The position numbers and the translations under genes were made by a program. The notes beneath the pieces are model-generated. The model worked only from the letters and a program-made list of their open reading frames with translations, had not been told where the DNA came from and searched no databases. From Neobacillus massiliamazoniensis (GTDB lineage: Bacteria; Bacillota; Bacilli; Bacillales; Cytobacillaceae), in the NCBI RefSeq assembly GCF_001048695.1, contig NZ_CVRB01000004.1, forward strand, positions 186,001 to 250,000: 64,000 nucleotides of DNA, read 5' to 3'. Shown here piece after piece: positions 53,886-62,542 of the stretch (positions within the stretch are counted from its first letter, which is position 1; the number at the start of each line of letters is the position of its first letter).

Positions 53886-53991
53886 AGGATGTCTCAAAAG
53901 GGTCGCTCAACAATCAATATATAGTCGCATATTAAGCAAAGTTCAACTATATATTCTAGGTTGAGGGATCTGACTCTTTGATTTGGACATC
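53886..53991 (-). mobile_element. Second MITE-like family, copy B (inverted relative to copy A)
   Basis: Begins GGATGTCTCAAAAGGGTC and ends GACTCTTTGATTTGGACATCC. Its reverse complement aligns along its full length with 5906-6016. The inner arms CGCTCAAC and GTTGAGGGATC are inverted repeats. It occupies the gap between dnaD and aspB where asnS stands in B. subtilis. Confidence 0.68.
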
Positions 53992-54019
53992 CACTTTACA
54001 TTGATATTTTGTTCAAATT

Positions 54020-55213
54020 TTACTTTTCAAGCTTTGAATTTACAAACCGATGGATCCTACCTACTGCTTCTTCTAATTGTTCGAGTGAAGTTGCATAGGA
54101 TAGGCGAATGTTGTCCGGAGTCCCAAAACCTGATCCTGGAATGACAGCTACTTTCGCTTCAACAAGTAATGCTTCAACAAATTCATCCACATTTGGATAA
54201 CCGGTTTGTTGTGCTGCTTCCTTAACGTTAGGAAATAAATAAAATGCCCCTTGTGGTTTCACACAAGTAAAACCCGGTATTGAGACTAACTGATCAAAGA
54301 TGATCTCTAACCTATCCTCAAAAGCTTGACGCATTTCTTCTACAGGCTCTTGTGGACCATTGTAAGCTGCAATGGCTGCAAATTGCGCCGTGGTTGTTGG
54401 GTTAGATGTGCTATGACTGGCAAGATTCGTCATTGCCTCAATAATTTGTTTATTTCCGGCTGCATAACCAATTCTCCAGCCAGTCATGGAATGTGATTTA
54501 GAAACACCGTTAATAATAATGGTTTGTTCTTTTAATTCCGGAGAAATTTGTGCAATGGAAATATGCTTGTGATGACCATAGATAAGTTTTTCATAAATTT
54601 CATCGGAAATAATTAAAATGTTTTCACGAAGGCAAATATCTCCAATTCCTTGAAGTTCTTCCTTCGTATAGATAACACCTGTTGGATTGCTAGGTGAATT
54701 TATAATGATTGCCCTAGTTTTGTTTGTAATGGCGTTTTGTAATTGATCAGGTGTTATCTTAAATTGATTTTCTTCAGAACCTTCAATATATACTGGGACC
54801 CCGCCAGCCAGTTTAACTTGTTCCGGATAGCTAACCCAATATGGCGAAGGAATGATGACCTCATCACCATCATTTAAGATAACCTGAAATAACGTATATA
54901 GAGCATGTTTAGCACCATTTGCAACGATGATTTCATTTGGCTTGTAAGTTAGCCCGTGATCACGTTGTAATTTATCAATAATGGCTTTTTTTAAGGCTGG
55001 TAGGCCTGCTGAAGGTGTATATTTTGTATGCCCTTCATTCATGGAACGAAATGCAGCATCTAATATATGCGCGGGCGTATTAAAGTCAGGCTCCCCAGCA
55101 CCTAAACCAATTACATCTTCACCTTGCTCTTTTAACATCTTCGCTTTTGCAGTAATGGCCAATGTTGTTGAGGGGGTGAGTGCCATTACTCTATTTGCAA
55201 GTTTTAATTCCAT
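54020..55213 (-). CDS. aspB: Aspartate aminotransferase AspB
   Basis: 397 residues, class I PLP transaminase. LGAGEPDFNTPAHI and NSPSNPTGVIYTKEE are subgroup Ib marks; the PLP lysine is in NGVSKSHSMTGWRIGYAAG; the substrate Arg is in DNIRLSYATS. It interconverts oxaloacetate and aspartate. CAGGAGG lies before the ATG. It follows ypmB by 28 nt, so one transcript. Confidence 0.95.
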   Translation of the reverse strand: MELKLANRVMALTPSTTLAITAKAKMLKEQGEDVIGLGAGEPDFNTPAHILDAAFRSMNEGHTKYTPSAGLPALKKAIIDKLQRDHGLTYKPNEIIVANGAKHALYTLFQVILNDGDEVIIPSPYWVSYPEQVKLAGGVPVYIEGSEENQFKITPDQLQNAITNKTRAIIINSPSNPTGVIYTKEELQGIGDICLRENILIISDEIYEKLIYGHHKHISIAQISPELKEQTIIINGVSKSHSMTGWRIGYAAGNKQIIEAMTNLASHSTSNPTTTAQFAAIAAYNGPQEPVEEMRQAFEDRLEIIFDQLVSIPGFTCVKPQGAFYLFPNVKEAAQQTGYPNVDEFVEALLVEAKVAVIPGSGFGTPDNIRLSYATSLEQLEEAVGRIHRFVNSKLEK

Positions 55214-55241
55214 GCCAATATTCCTCCTGTCTCCTATTTAA

Positions 55242-55724
55242 CTAAAAGTTTTCAATCTTCTTCAGCCATTCACCTGTGTCAAATTGAACATAATAATAAT
55301 TTATTAAATTATTGTCAGAACGGTAATAAATTTCCCAAAGAGGAATATTTTTTTCCATCCCAAGGCGAACAGAAATAATTTTTTTTGGCTTTTTTTCTTG
55401 TAAAAGCTTATCGATGGCATCATTTTGTGTAAGACCATCCTTAGCTTTTTTAACAATTACTTTTTTCGTCTTTTGAGGAATCCAAACGATAATTTTTTCA
55501 CCTTTTTTATTTTTTCCTTCTATCACATCAACGGACTCTAAGCCATTATATATATGAAAATCATCAACTTGGCTTAATTGAACCTTATCCTTTGCAAGTG
55601 CAACAGCTTTTTTTTCTTCTGTCTTTAAAGGAGAAACAGCGGTAAAATAAACTTTTATTAAAACCCCAACAAAGACCAATACAAATAAAACCAGAAAAAT
55701 AATCCATTTTTTCATGTCTTTCAA
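55242..55724 (-). CDS. ypmB: YpmB, membrane-anchored PepSY-like protein (DUF5590)
   Basis: 160 residues: one N-terminal membrane helix (WIIFLVLFVLVFVGVLIKVYF) and an external domain with two PepSY-type repeats (KAVALAKDKVQLSQVDDFHIY, KDGLTQNDAIDKLLQEKKP). Extracytoplasmic. Function unknown; the family is always near aspB in Bacillus. Confidence 0.85.
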   Translation of the reverse strand: MKDMKKWIIFLVLFVLVFVGVLIKVYFTAVSPLKTEEKKAVALAKDKVQLSQVDDFHIYNGLESVDVIEGKNKKGEKIIVWIPQKTKKVIVKKAKDGLTQNDAIDKLLQEKKPKKIISVRLGMEKNIPLWEIYYRSDNNLINYYYVQFDTGEWLKKIENF

Positions 55725-55730
55725 CCTTTT

Positions 55731-55904
55731 CTATGTACGATAAATGGTAAAAATCGCCTTATTTTGATCTTCCATATCAAGGGCTAACCCAAACATAAGG
55801 TCTTTATCCTTTAAGGTTCGATTAAGAGTATCAACAATTTTATATAAATCCGGTCCATACTGGATTTTTACTGTTGATAAAACTTCTATCTTGCTCTCCA
55901 TCAT
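55731..55904 (-). CDS. ypmA: YpmA family small protein (DUF4264)
   Basis: 57 residues (MMESKIEVLSTVKIQYGPDL, then YKIVDTLNRTLKDKDLMFGL and ALDMEDQNKAIFTIYRT). The first or second Met may be the start; AATGGAGGAAC precedes. YpmA of B. subtilis has the same length and neighbours. Function unknown. It lies 6 nt before ypmB. Confidence 0.78.
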   Translation of the reverse strand: MMESKIEVLSTVKIQYGPDLYKIVDTLNRTLKDKDLMFGLALDMEDQNKAIFTIYRT

Positions 55905-55956
55905 TGTTCCTCCATTATCATAAAGAATCTACTCACTCATTATAGCAGGTTAGGAG

Positions 55957-56844
55957 TTAAATAATCCTAAAACATTCTCGCAATCCGAAATTTTTATAAT
56001 CACTGCCATCTTCAAGGATCGTGAAGACTTCATAATGTGATTTCGTGAATTTGATTGTCACCGTTCCATGCGTTTTTGTAAAATATACTTCTGACCAAGT
56101 TTTAAGTAAATCACTTATAAGTTCCGGATTCGGATGGTGATTTCCACCTGCAGTTAAAATGGAGATTTGTGAATCGACATGTTTAACTAGTTTTTCAGAT
56201 AGTAAATCTTCATTCGCATTAGCGGGAACCTTAAAAACCTTGATCTCGCCGAGGTTTTTAGTTAGTAATTTTTCCTTAGCATGTTGGCTAAAAGAGGACA
56301 TTAGAAAAAGATGATGCTTGAAAAACTGCAGCGTAAAATCTAATCCCTCATTTTTTTCACTTCCTACATATTGAACGACAGCTGATAGTTCAGGAAAAAG
56401 CTCCGTTTTTGTTTCTTCTTTCCAAGATTTTATCACGATTTGATTGCCAACGTCTAAATTTTCAGCAATTTGTTTTGTTATTTGTTGCGAACTCGCTATT
56501 TCCTTTATATGGTATCTATTAACAAGGTGGTTTACTTGTTCTAAATGAAGTGCATGTGCACCCGTCAAAATCAGCATGGTAACCTTTTTTACATCATATA
56601 AAGAAAGCCACCTGTCCATTTCTCTCTTAGACTGTCCGCCTCCAACATTCACCAATATATTCTGATTATTAGGACCTTGGATCAGTGTTGCTTCACCATC
56701 AGATAGTCGAAAAAAACTGATCGCCATTTCATGGCTTCTTATATTTAAATCGATTTTTTCAACATTCCCGGAAAAAGACTTTCCAGCCAGTGCAATGGAA
56801 GTACATTGAAGAAAAATAACCACTAAAATAAGGAATATTCTCAT
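55957..56844 (-). CDS. Secreted metallo-beta-lactamase-fold protein lacking metal ligands
   Basis: 295 residues with a signal peptide (MRIFLILVVIFLQCTSIALA). The pattern is that of the ComEC-type MBL domain: AISFFRLSDGEATLIQGPNN, ILVNVGGG, VKKVTMLILTGAHALHLEQV, and later HLFLMSSFSQHAKEKLL. Where active members have LTHxHxDH, this has ILTGAHALHLEQ, and DTGGG is VNVGGG, so the metal site seems lost. It may be a pseudoenzyme or binding protein. It sits between ypmA and dinG. Confidence 0.65.
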   Translation of the reverse strand: MRIFLILVVIFLQCTSIALAGKSFSGNVEKIDLNIRSHEMAISFFRLSDGEATLIQGPNNQNILVNVGGGQSKREMDRWLSLYDVKKVTMLILTGAHALHLEQVNHLVNRYHIKEIASSQQITKQIAENLDVGNQIVIKSWKEETKTELFPELSAVVQYVGSEKNEGLDFTLQFFKHHLFLMSSFSQHAKEKLLTKNLGEIKVFKVPANANEDLLSEKLVKHVDSQISILTAGGNHHPNPELISDLLKTWSEVYFTKTHGTVTIKFTKSHYEVFTILEDGSDYKNFGLRECFRII

Positions 56845-56899
56845 TGATTTAATCCTCCTATACTTACGTATAGGATGCGGAGAATTACCAAATTTTATT

Positions 56900-59701
56900 T
56901 CATAGCCATTTGTAAATGAACTCTATCAATTCGTTTATATTCCCCCTTTTAACAGGTACGGACGGAATTGATTTTAAAAAGGCTCCACCGTATTTAGTGG
57001 TGACAATTCTTTTATCAAAAACAACCATAATTCCTCGGTCTGAATTTGTGCGAATTAAGCGACCAAACCCTTGCTTAAAGCGAAGAATGGCTTCTGGCAA
57101 TGAATAATCGTAAAAAGCATTACCCCCATGATTTTTTATAAACTGACATTTTGCCTCAGTTAATGGCTCAGCAGGAGGGCTAAATGGAAGTCTAACAACA
57201 ACCAAGCAGGATAAATCCTCTCCCGGTATGTCTACACCTTCCCAAAAGCTACTTGTCCCAAAGAGAATGGCTTTATCAAATGCTTTGAAATTTCTTGTTA
57301 ACCGCGAGCGACTTCCACTTGTAATACCTTGGGCAATCATAACGAAATCAGTTAAAAAACCACTCTCTTTAATTAAATCGTACGTTTTTCTCAGCATGTC
57401 ATTGGCAGTAAACAGTATAAGCATCCTGCCCTTTGTTGCTTCAGCGATCGTAATAATATGTTCTGATATAGCTACAACATATTCATCTAACGAAACGGAA
57501 TTGACCTCTGGTAAATCCTCTGGAATCAAAAGTTGGACCTGATTTTCATATTGGAACGGTGAAGGAATCGTCATTTTTATGGTGTCAACCGAATCGAGTC
57601 CTATTTCCTTTACAAAATAATCAAACGTATGATTCACCGTTAAAGTTGCTGACGTAATGACTACCCCTTTTTTCTGTTTAAAAAGCTTTTCCTTTAAGGA
57701 AGCTGCAACGGTGGCCGGCTGGGCAAAAAAAGTGGTGACATTTTGCGGTGAACGAGTATCAAATTCAATCCACTTAACAAAATTAGATTCTAATATAAAG
57801 CATTCCTTAATGGTATGTCTAAGCTCCGTGAGATCAGTGACAAAGGAAACGATTTCTTCCAACTTGCTTTTTTGTTCATTTTTATATAAGTCTTTTTGTT
57901 TTTCAAGGAGATCCAACCGGTTTCTAATTCCATTTTCCAGATCTTTCATTAAAAAAGCGAAGCGTTCTGCACTGTGTATAAGAGCAGCCATTTCTTTACT
58001 GTGTTCACGTGTCGAAAAACGCACTTTAACACGGGAAGTGCCTTTTAAATTTTGAGACATTGATTTTGCATAAATTGCGATTAACTTAAAAAAATCATCC
58101 ATCTCATAGAATAAGTCAGCAACCAATTGATTCAATTCAAATGTCTGATCTATCTTTTCTCTTTGTACGGGTAACAAGTCCAATAGTTCCTCAAGATGAA
58201 AAAACAGCTGTCTTTGTTCATATTGACCAAACTGACCTAATAACAACCGAGTAGATAAATAATCTAATGAATGACCAAAAAATTGACTTGCTTGCTTTTC
58301 AAGATGGTGACCCTCATCAATTATGCAAAAATCAGATGGCGGTAAAATCGAGTTTTCTCCTGAAAGATCGCTTAATAATAATGAATGGTTGGTAATAATC
58401 AGATCTGCATCTTGCGCCGCTTTTTTGGCTTTACTATAAAAATCTTTCGTTTGCCACTCTTTATTTTGTAAAAATACAACTTGTTCATTTTTTATTTTAT
58501 TCCAGTAATGAAGCCCGCCACTCGAAAGGTTCAATTCATCCTTATCACCTGTTTCAGTTTCCAACAGCCAAACAAGAATTTGCATTTTCGTTAAGGATGT
58601 ATCATAATTTTCGTTTTCTTCCAATAATGTTTGCTTAAACCGTTCTAAGCTTATATAATTATTTCTTCCTTTAAGTAGAACAGTGTTAAGCTTAAAAGGA
58701 AGGATTTTCGTAAGAATGGGAATTTCGTTTTTTAATATCTGTTCCTGAAGTTGAATCGTGTGGGTACTGATCACGATCGGGAGTCCTTTTTGTTTTGCAA
58801 AATAGGCAGCTGGTAATAAATATCCGAGCGATTTACCAACGCCAGTCCCCGCTTCAATTAACGTGTGTCTTTCTTCTTGAAAGGCCTTATAAACTCCATC
58901 CATCATCTCATATTGCCCAGTTCTTTTTTCAAAGCTTGAAAAACCCTTTTTTATAAGTTCTATCTTTTCCGTATGATCAGCAGGATAGTCAACCTCACCT
59001 TTGGCCCCGTTTTCCTCCATCATTTCGGTGCGTTTATGTAGGGCCAAGCCTTTAAAGATTTCAATGGATTCAGGGAGGCTCTCAATCGTCTTATCTTTGT
59101 CTACCATTATTTCATCCAGTAATTGCTGCAAGTCACTTTTAAGACCCCCAGATAAAGTTGATAGCTGCAGAAGAAGTGTTCTTGGGAGTAAAGACAAGCT
59201 CCTTAAAAAAATAAGAAAGAGCTCTGCCGTCACTAGGGCATCACTGTCAGCCTGATGTGGACGATCATGGTTTAAATTCTCAAGCTCAGCTAAATTAGAA
59301 AGCTTATAACTGTCTGCGGTAGGATAAAGGATTCGCGCCATTTCAACAGTATCTAGAACAGGTCCAAAGAAACCGTCAAAACCAGAATGGATGAGCTCTT
59401 CCTGTAGAAAAGATAAGTCAAATAATACATTATGCGCAACAAAGTAAGCTCCATCAAGGAGATCGCCAATTACAGGAGCAATTTCAGAAAATAATGGAGC
59501 ATCTTTCACCATTTCATCATTCAATCCAGTCAATTCTTCAATAAAGACTGGTATTGGTTTTTCTGGATTGACCAGAGTAGAGTACTGTTTTGTAATCATT
59601 CCATTTTCAATGACTACTGCAGCAAATTGAATGATTTTGTCACCTTTCTTTGGAATGTTCCCTGTAGTTTCCAAATCAATCACAACAAATTTATATTTCA
59701 T
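56900..59701 (-). CDS. dinG: DinG: exonuclease-helicase fusion
   Basis: 933 residues from the ATG at 59701 (MKYKFVVIDLETTGNIP). A DnaQ-like exonuclease (DLETTG, VAHNVLFDLSFL, HQADSDALVTAELF) at about 1-165, then a helicase: Walker A EAGTGVGKSLGYLLPA, DEGH in CIIDEGHHLEKQ and LRFKQGFGRLIRTNSDRG. No 4-Cys cluster is seen, as in Gram-positive DinG, which acts as a 3'-5' exonuclease. Upstream lies an inserted repeat element. Confidence 0.94.
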   Translation of the reverse strand: MKYKFVVIDLETTGNIPKKGDKIIQFAAVVIENGMITKQYSTLVNPEKPIPVFIEELTGLNDEMVKDAPLFSEIAPVIGDLLDGAYFVAHNVLFDLSFLQEELIHSGFDGFFGPVLDTVEMARILYPTADSYKLSNLAELENLNHDRPHQADSDALVTAELFLIFLRSLSLLPRTLLLQLSTLSGGLKSDLQQLLDEIMVDKDKTIESLPESIEIFKGLALHKRTEMMEENGAKGEVDYPADHTEKIELIKKGFSSFEKRTGQYEMMDGVYKAFQEERHTLIEAGTGVGKSLGYLLPAAYFAKQKGLPIVISTHTIQLQEQILKNEIPILTKILPFKLNTVLLKGRNNYISLERFKQTLLEENENYDTSLTKMQILVWLLETETGDKDELNLSSGGLHYWNKIKNEQVVFLQNKEWQTKDFYSKAKKAAQDADLIITNHSLLLSDLSGENSILPPSDFCIIDEGHHLEKQASQFFGHSLDYLSTRLLLGQFGQYEQRQLFFHLEELLDLLPVQREKIDQTFELNQLVADLFYEMDDFFKLIAIYAKSMSQNLKGTSRVKVRFSTREHSKEMAALIHSAERFAFLMKDLENGIRNRLDLLEKQKDLYKNEQKSKLEEIVSFVTDLTELRHTIKECFILESNFVKWIEFDTRSPQNVTTFFAQPATVAASLKEKLFKQKKGVVITSATLTVNHTFDYFVKEIGLDSVDTIKMTIPSPFQYENQVQLLIPEDLPEVNSVSLDEYVVAISEHIITIAEATKGRMLILFTANDMLRKTYDLIKESGFLTDFVMIAQGITSGSRSRLTRNFKAFDKAILFGTSSFWEGVDIPGEDLSCLVVVRLPFSPPAEPLTEAKCQFIKNHGGNAFYDYSLPEAILRFKQGFGRLIRTNSDRGIMVVFDKRIVTTKYGGAFLKSIPSVPVKRGNINELIEFIYKWL

Positions 59702-59817
59702 ATTATTAAAACACCCCAAACCTTTATCAATAGATAAAGTAACATAAAAAAAAACAAATTAAAAAGAAAAATAATAATGAATATGTTCATTATATAAAAT
59801 AGTGATAAAAAAAGAAA

Positions 59818-59836
59818 AATCCCTGATTTGGGGATT
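59818..59836. terminator. Left copy of the duplicated panD terminator hairpin
   Basis: AATCCCTGATTTGGGGATT, with TTTTTC reading leftwards on the minus strand. The right copy is at 60200-60218 (AATCCCCGATTTGGGGATT), 18 of 19 identical. Confidence 0.75.
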
Positions 59837-60199
59837 CAGGCTGTCGAAAAACTTTCGATAGTCTTTTATTTCATTCACTTTCTTTAACAATTCACCGCAT
59901 TAATTTATTTTAATATCATTAATTTATAGGCTGTTCAATAGGTCTTTTGATTTGCGCTCAAGAAGCGAGCATCCGCGGGCGTGCCGGGGAGCCTCCTCGG
60001 CCCCGTACTCCCGCAGGACATTGAATTACATCCTTGAATCCGCGCACGAAGGATATGCGATAGCATTTTCGAGGAGTCGAGCGCCTTCCGCTCCAATCAA
60101 CAGGCTAGCTAGCATGGACAATTAGTTAATAAAAATCGGGATTTTAGTTCACGACAAAATAAAAAATTGCCGAGAAAAATACCCTTTCTCGACAATCTG
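59837..60199 (+). mobile_element. Terminator-inserted MITE, copy 11
   Basis: 363 bp with ends CAGGCTGTCGAAAAACTTTC and TTTCTCGACAATCTG and one GC module that lacks part of its centre. It stands between the two copies of the panD terminator hairpin, giving a 19-bp direct repeat. No transposase. Confidence 0.85.
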
Positions 60200-60218
60200 A
60201 ATCCCCGATTTGGGGATT
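60200..60218 (-). terminator. Right copy of the panD terminator hairpin, overlapping the stop codon
   Basis: AATCCCCGATTTGGGGATT; panD ends at 60217. On this side the T-tract that should follow on the minus strand is replaced by the element end (CAGATTGTCGAG). Confidence 0.65.
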
Positions 60219-60600
60219 AAATAATGGTAAGTGCCGGTTCAGAATGAATTAATTCTTTGATACGATTGTTCTCATCCATTATAGCAACTTTCGGTTTGTG
60301 TTTGGAGACTTCTTCTTGTGGAACAAGTACATATGAGATAATAATGACAATATCCCCTTTTTGAACAAGGCGGGCTGCTGCACCATTGAGACAAATGACG
60401 CCGCTTCCTCTTTCACCTGGAATGATATAGGTTTCAAGTCGTGCACCATTATTATTATTGACGATTTGTACTTTTTCATTGGCCATCATTCCAACCGCAT
60501 CTAATAAGTCCTCGTCAATTGTAATACTGCCGACATAATTTAAATTCGCCTCTGTGACGGTTGCGCGATGGAGTTTACCATTCATCATTGTACGAAACAT
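60217..60600 (-). CDS. panD: Aspartate 1-decarboxylase PanD
   Basis: 127 residues. The self-cleavage site Gly-Ser is in [19 protein letters not shown], giving the pyruvoyl group; [27 protein letters not shown] is conserved. It makes beta-alanine for pantothenate. It lies 5 nt after panC in the panB-panC-panD operon. Confidence 0.96.
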   Translation of the reverse strand: MFRTMMNGKLHRATVTEANLNYVGSITIDEDLLDAVGMMANEKVQIVNNNNGARLETYIIPGERGSGVICLNGAAARLVQKGDIVIIISYVLVPQEEVSKHKPKVAIMDENNRIKELIHSEPALTII

Positions 60601-60605
60601 AAATT

Positions 60606-61463
60606 TTAATCCTCCCTAGTTCCTTCAAAAATCATGTTGTCTATTAAACGAATATTTGAAAACCTCACAGCTAATGCAATGATAAAGCGACCATCTAATT
60701 TTTCTAAAGGTTCTAAATGTGGATAAGTGAGAATGTTAACATAATCCACTTTTGCATTAGGAGCAGGTGAAATGAGATCATTGATAACATTTACAATATG
60801 ATCTGGATTTCTTTCCCCGTCCTCTATTGCTTTTTTCGCAGCCTGTAGGCTTTTATATAGTACTATAGCTTGCTTTCGGTCATCAGAAGTAAGATGGACA
60901 TTTCTCGAGCTTTTTGCCAGACCGTCCTTTTCTCTGACAATGTCAACAGGTACAATCTTAACAGGAATATTGAGATCCGTAATTAATCCTTCAATGATGG
61001 CAACCTGTTGGGCATCCTTTTTCCCAAAGTAAGCTCGTGTTGGCATGACAAGATTAAATAACTTGGTAATCACGGTTGCAACCCCGTCAAAATGCCCCGG
61101 ACGAGATTTGCCGCATAAAACATTCGTTCGTCTATGAACAGCGACGGTTACTGAAGATGACTGAGGATACATTTCTTCAACTGACGGGTAAAACAGATAA
61201 TCAACCTTTTCACTCTCAGCTAAAGCACGATCCCTCTCAAAATCTCTTGGATAGGTAGCGTAATCTTCATTTGGCCCAAATTGCAATGGGTTTACAAATA
61301 TACTTAAAACGACGATATCATTTTCCTCTCTTGCTTCCTTTATCAGAGTTAAATGACCTTCATGCAAAAATCCCATTGTCGGGACAAAACCTATCGTTTT
61401 TGACATGCTTCTCTGTTTGCAAATTTCTGATTGTATCTCGTTAATAGATGTGATGACCTTCAT
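60606..61463 (-). CDS. panC: Pantothenate synthetase PanC
   Basis: 285 residues. The HIGH-type motif is in [40 protein letters not shown] and [13 protein letters not shown] form the pantoate site, and KMSKS-like [10 protein letters not shown] follows. It joins pantoate and beta-alanine with ATP. It overlaps panB by 4 nt. Confidence 0.96.
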   Translation of the reverse strand: MKVITSINEIQSEICKQRSMSKTIGFVPTMGFLHEGHLTLIKEAREENDIVVLSIFVNPLQFGPNEDYATYPRDFERDRALAESEKVDYLFYPSVEEMYPQSSSVTVAVHRRTNVLCGKSRPGHFDGVATVITKLFNLVMPTRAYFGKKDAQQVAIIEGLITDLNIPVKIVPVDIVREKDGLAKSSRNVHLTSDDRKQAIVLYKSLQAAKKAIEDGERNPDHIVNVINDLISPAPNAKVDYVNILTYPHLEPLEKLDGRFIIALAVRFSNIRLIDNMIFEGTRED

Positions 61464-62296
61464 ACTTTACCCCCGTACAATGCTTTCAGCTCTTGTTCTT
61501 TCATTGTGAATGAGTGTTTATCTTCTGGAAAAAGATTGTTTTTAACATCCGCTGTATATGATTCGATTGATTCATTTATTAATGGATTGAGAGAAGTGTA
61601 CTGTTTTACGAATTTAGGGACGCGTTCAACACCATAGCCTAAAATATCGTGGAAAACAAGCACTTGACCATCTACGTCAATTCCAGCACCAATCCCAATA
61701 ACAGGTATGGAAACAGACTTTGTCACTTCATTCGCAAGCTGCTTTGGAACACATTCAAGTACTAAAGCAAAAGCTCCCGCTTCCTCAACCCTTTTGGCAT
61801 CCGCGATTAATTTTCTTGCTTCTGACGATTCTTTCGCTTGAACTTTATAACCGCCTAACACGCCAACAGATTGAGGGGTTAGTCCTAAATGGCCGCAAAC
61901 AGGAATCCCTGCTCGTGTAAGAGCTGAGATCTTTTCAATAACACCTTCTGCACCTTCAAGTTTAACAGCATTAGCTCCTGTTTCTTGAATAAGCCTGCCG
62001 GCATTTACTAATGCATCCTTGATTGTTAGGTGGTAGGTTAAAAACGGCATATCCACTACGATGAACGAATTCTTTGCACCACGTTTAACAGCTTTTGTAT
62101 GATGAATCATGTCCTCCATCGTAACCGGAACGGTTGATTCGTACCCGAGGACGACCATTCCAAGCGAGTCACCTACTAATATCATGTCTACACCGCTTTG
62201 CTCAGCAAGTTTTGCAGAAGGATAATCATAGGCTGTAATCATAACGATCTTTTCATTACTTTCCTTCATTTTCGAAAAATCCGTCGTTTGCTTCAT
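61460..62296 (-). CDS. panB: Ketopantoate hydroxymethyltransferase PanB
   Basis: 278 residues from the ATG at 62296 ([16 protein letters not shown]), 7 nt after AGGAGG; the frame runs on upstream through the leader RNA but that part does not resemble Pan[20 protein letters not shown] and [19 protein letters not shown] are family marks; the metal ligands are in VGDS, VDMPF and LEGA. First pantothenate step, using methylene-THF. Confidence 0.95.
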   Translation of the reverse strand: MKQTTDFSKMKESNEKIVMITAYDYPSAKLAEQSGVDMILVGDSLGMVVLGYESTVPVTMEDMIHHTKAVKRGAKNSFIVVDMPFLTYHLTIKDALVNAGRLIQETGANAVKLEGAEGVIEKISALTRAGIPVCGHLGLTPQSVGVLGGYKVQAKESSEARKLIADAKRVEEAGAFALVLECVPKQLANEVTKSVSIPVIGIGAGIDVDGQVLVFHDILGYGVERVPKFVKQYTSLNPLINESIESYTADVKNNLFPEDKHSFTMKEQELKALYGGKV

Positions 62297-62346
62297 CATT
62301 TTCCCTCCTTTTGTGGAAGAGGAAATAAAACAAATCTGCATTAGAG

Positions 62347-62381
62347 CAAAAAAAAAGGATCCATCTGAAGGCAGAGGATCC
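62347..62381 (-). terminator. Attenuator terminator in the panB leader
   Basis: Minus strand GGATCCTCTG-ccTT-CAGATGGATCC followed by TTTTTTTTT. It lies between the pan RNA and the panB ribosome binding site, so read-through is needed for panBCD expression. Confidence 0.85.
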
Positions 62382-62404
62382 CGTAACTCTTTCGCATGTT
62401 CCAT

Positions 62405-62505
62405 CCCTCTGTCCCGGTCCGTTACACGGATCTAGGCAGAAACCATTTAGTTTTCACGTTTTAAAACCAGGTGCAGTTCCAAATGGATACTGCCCATTGC
62501 CATGA
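62405..62505 (-). ncRNA. pan-motif RNA, candidate riboswitch of panBCD
   Basis: The leader on the minus strand holds two tandem stem-loops. The first is GGGCAGTATCCATTTGGAAC then TGCACC. The second is CTGCCTAGATCCGTGTAACG then GACCGGGACAG, both with unpaired adenosines in the stem. This is the layout of the published pan motif, found before panB in Firmicutes. The ligand is unknown. The attenuator that follows makes transcriptional control likely. Confidence 0.75.
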
Positions 62506-62533
62506 ATTATAACAAAATGTATGAAAAGTGCAA
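62506..62533 (-). promoter_or_regulatory. Promoter of the panBCD operon
   Basis: Minus strand TTGCAC, 16-nt spacer, TATAAT (62511-62506), placed right after birA so that the transcript starts just before the pan RNA. Confidence 0.72.
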
Positions 62534-62542
62534 GATGGAATT

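Noticed and set aside
62382-62500. T-box leader before panB (AGGGATGGAACATGCG resembles AGGGTGGNACCGCG)
   Set aside because: No specifier loop or Stem I, no tRNA-related downstream gene, and the paired stem-loops fit the pan motif better.
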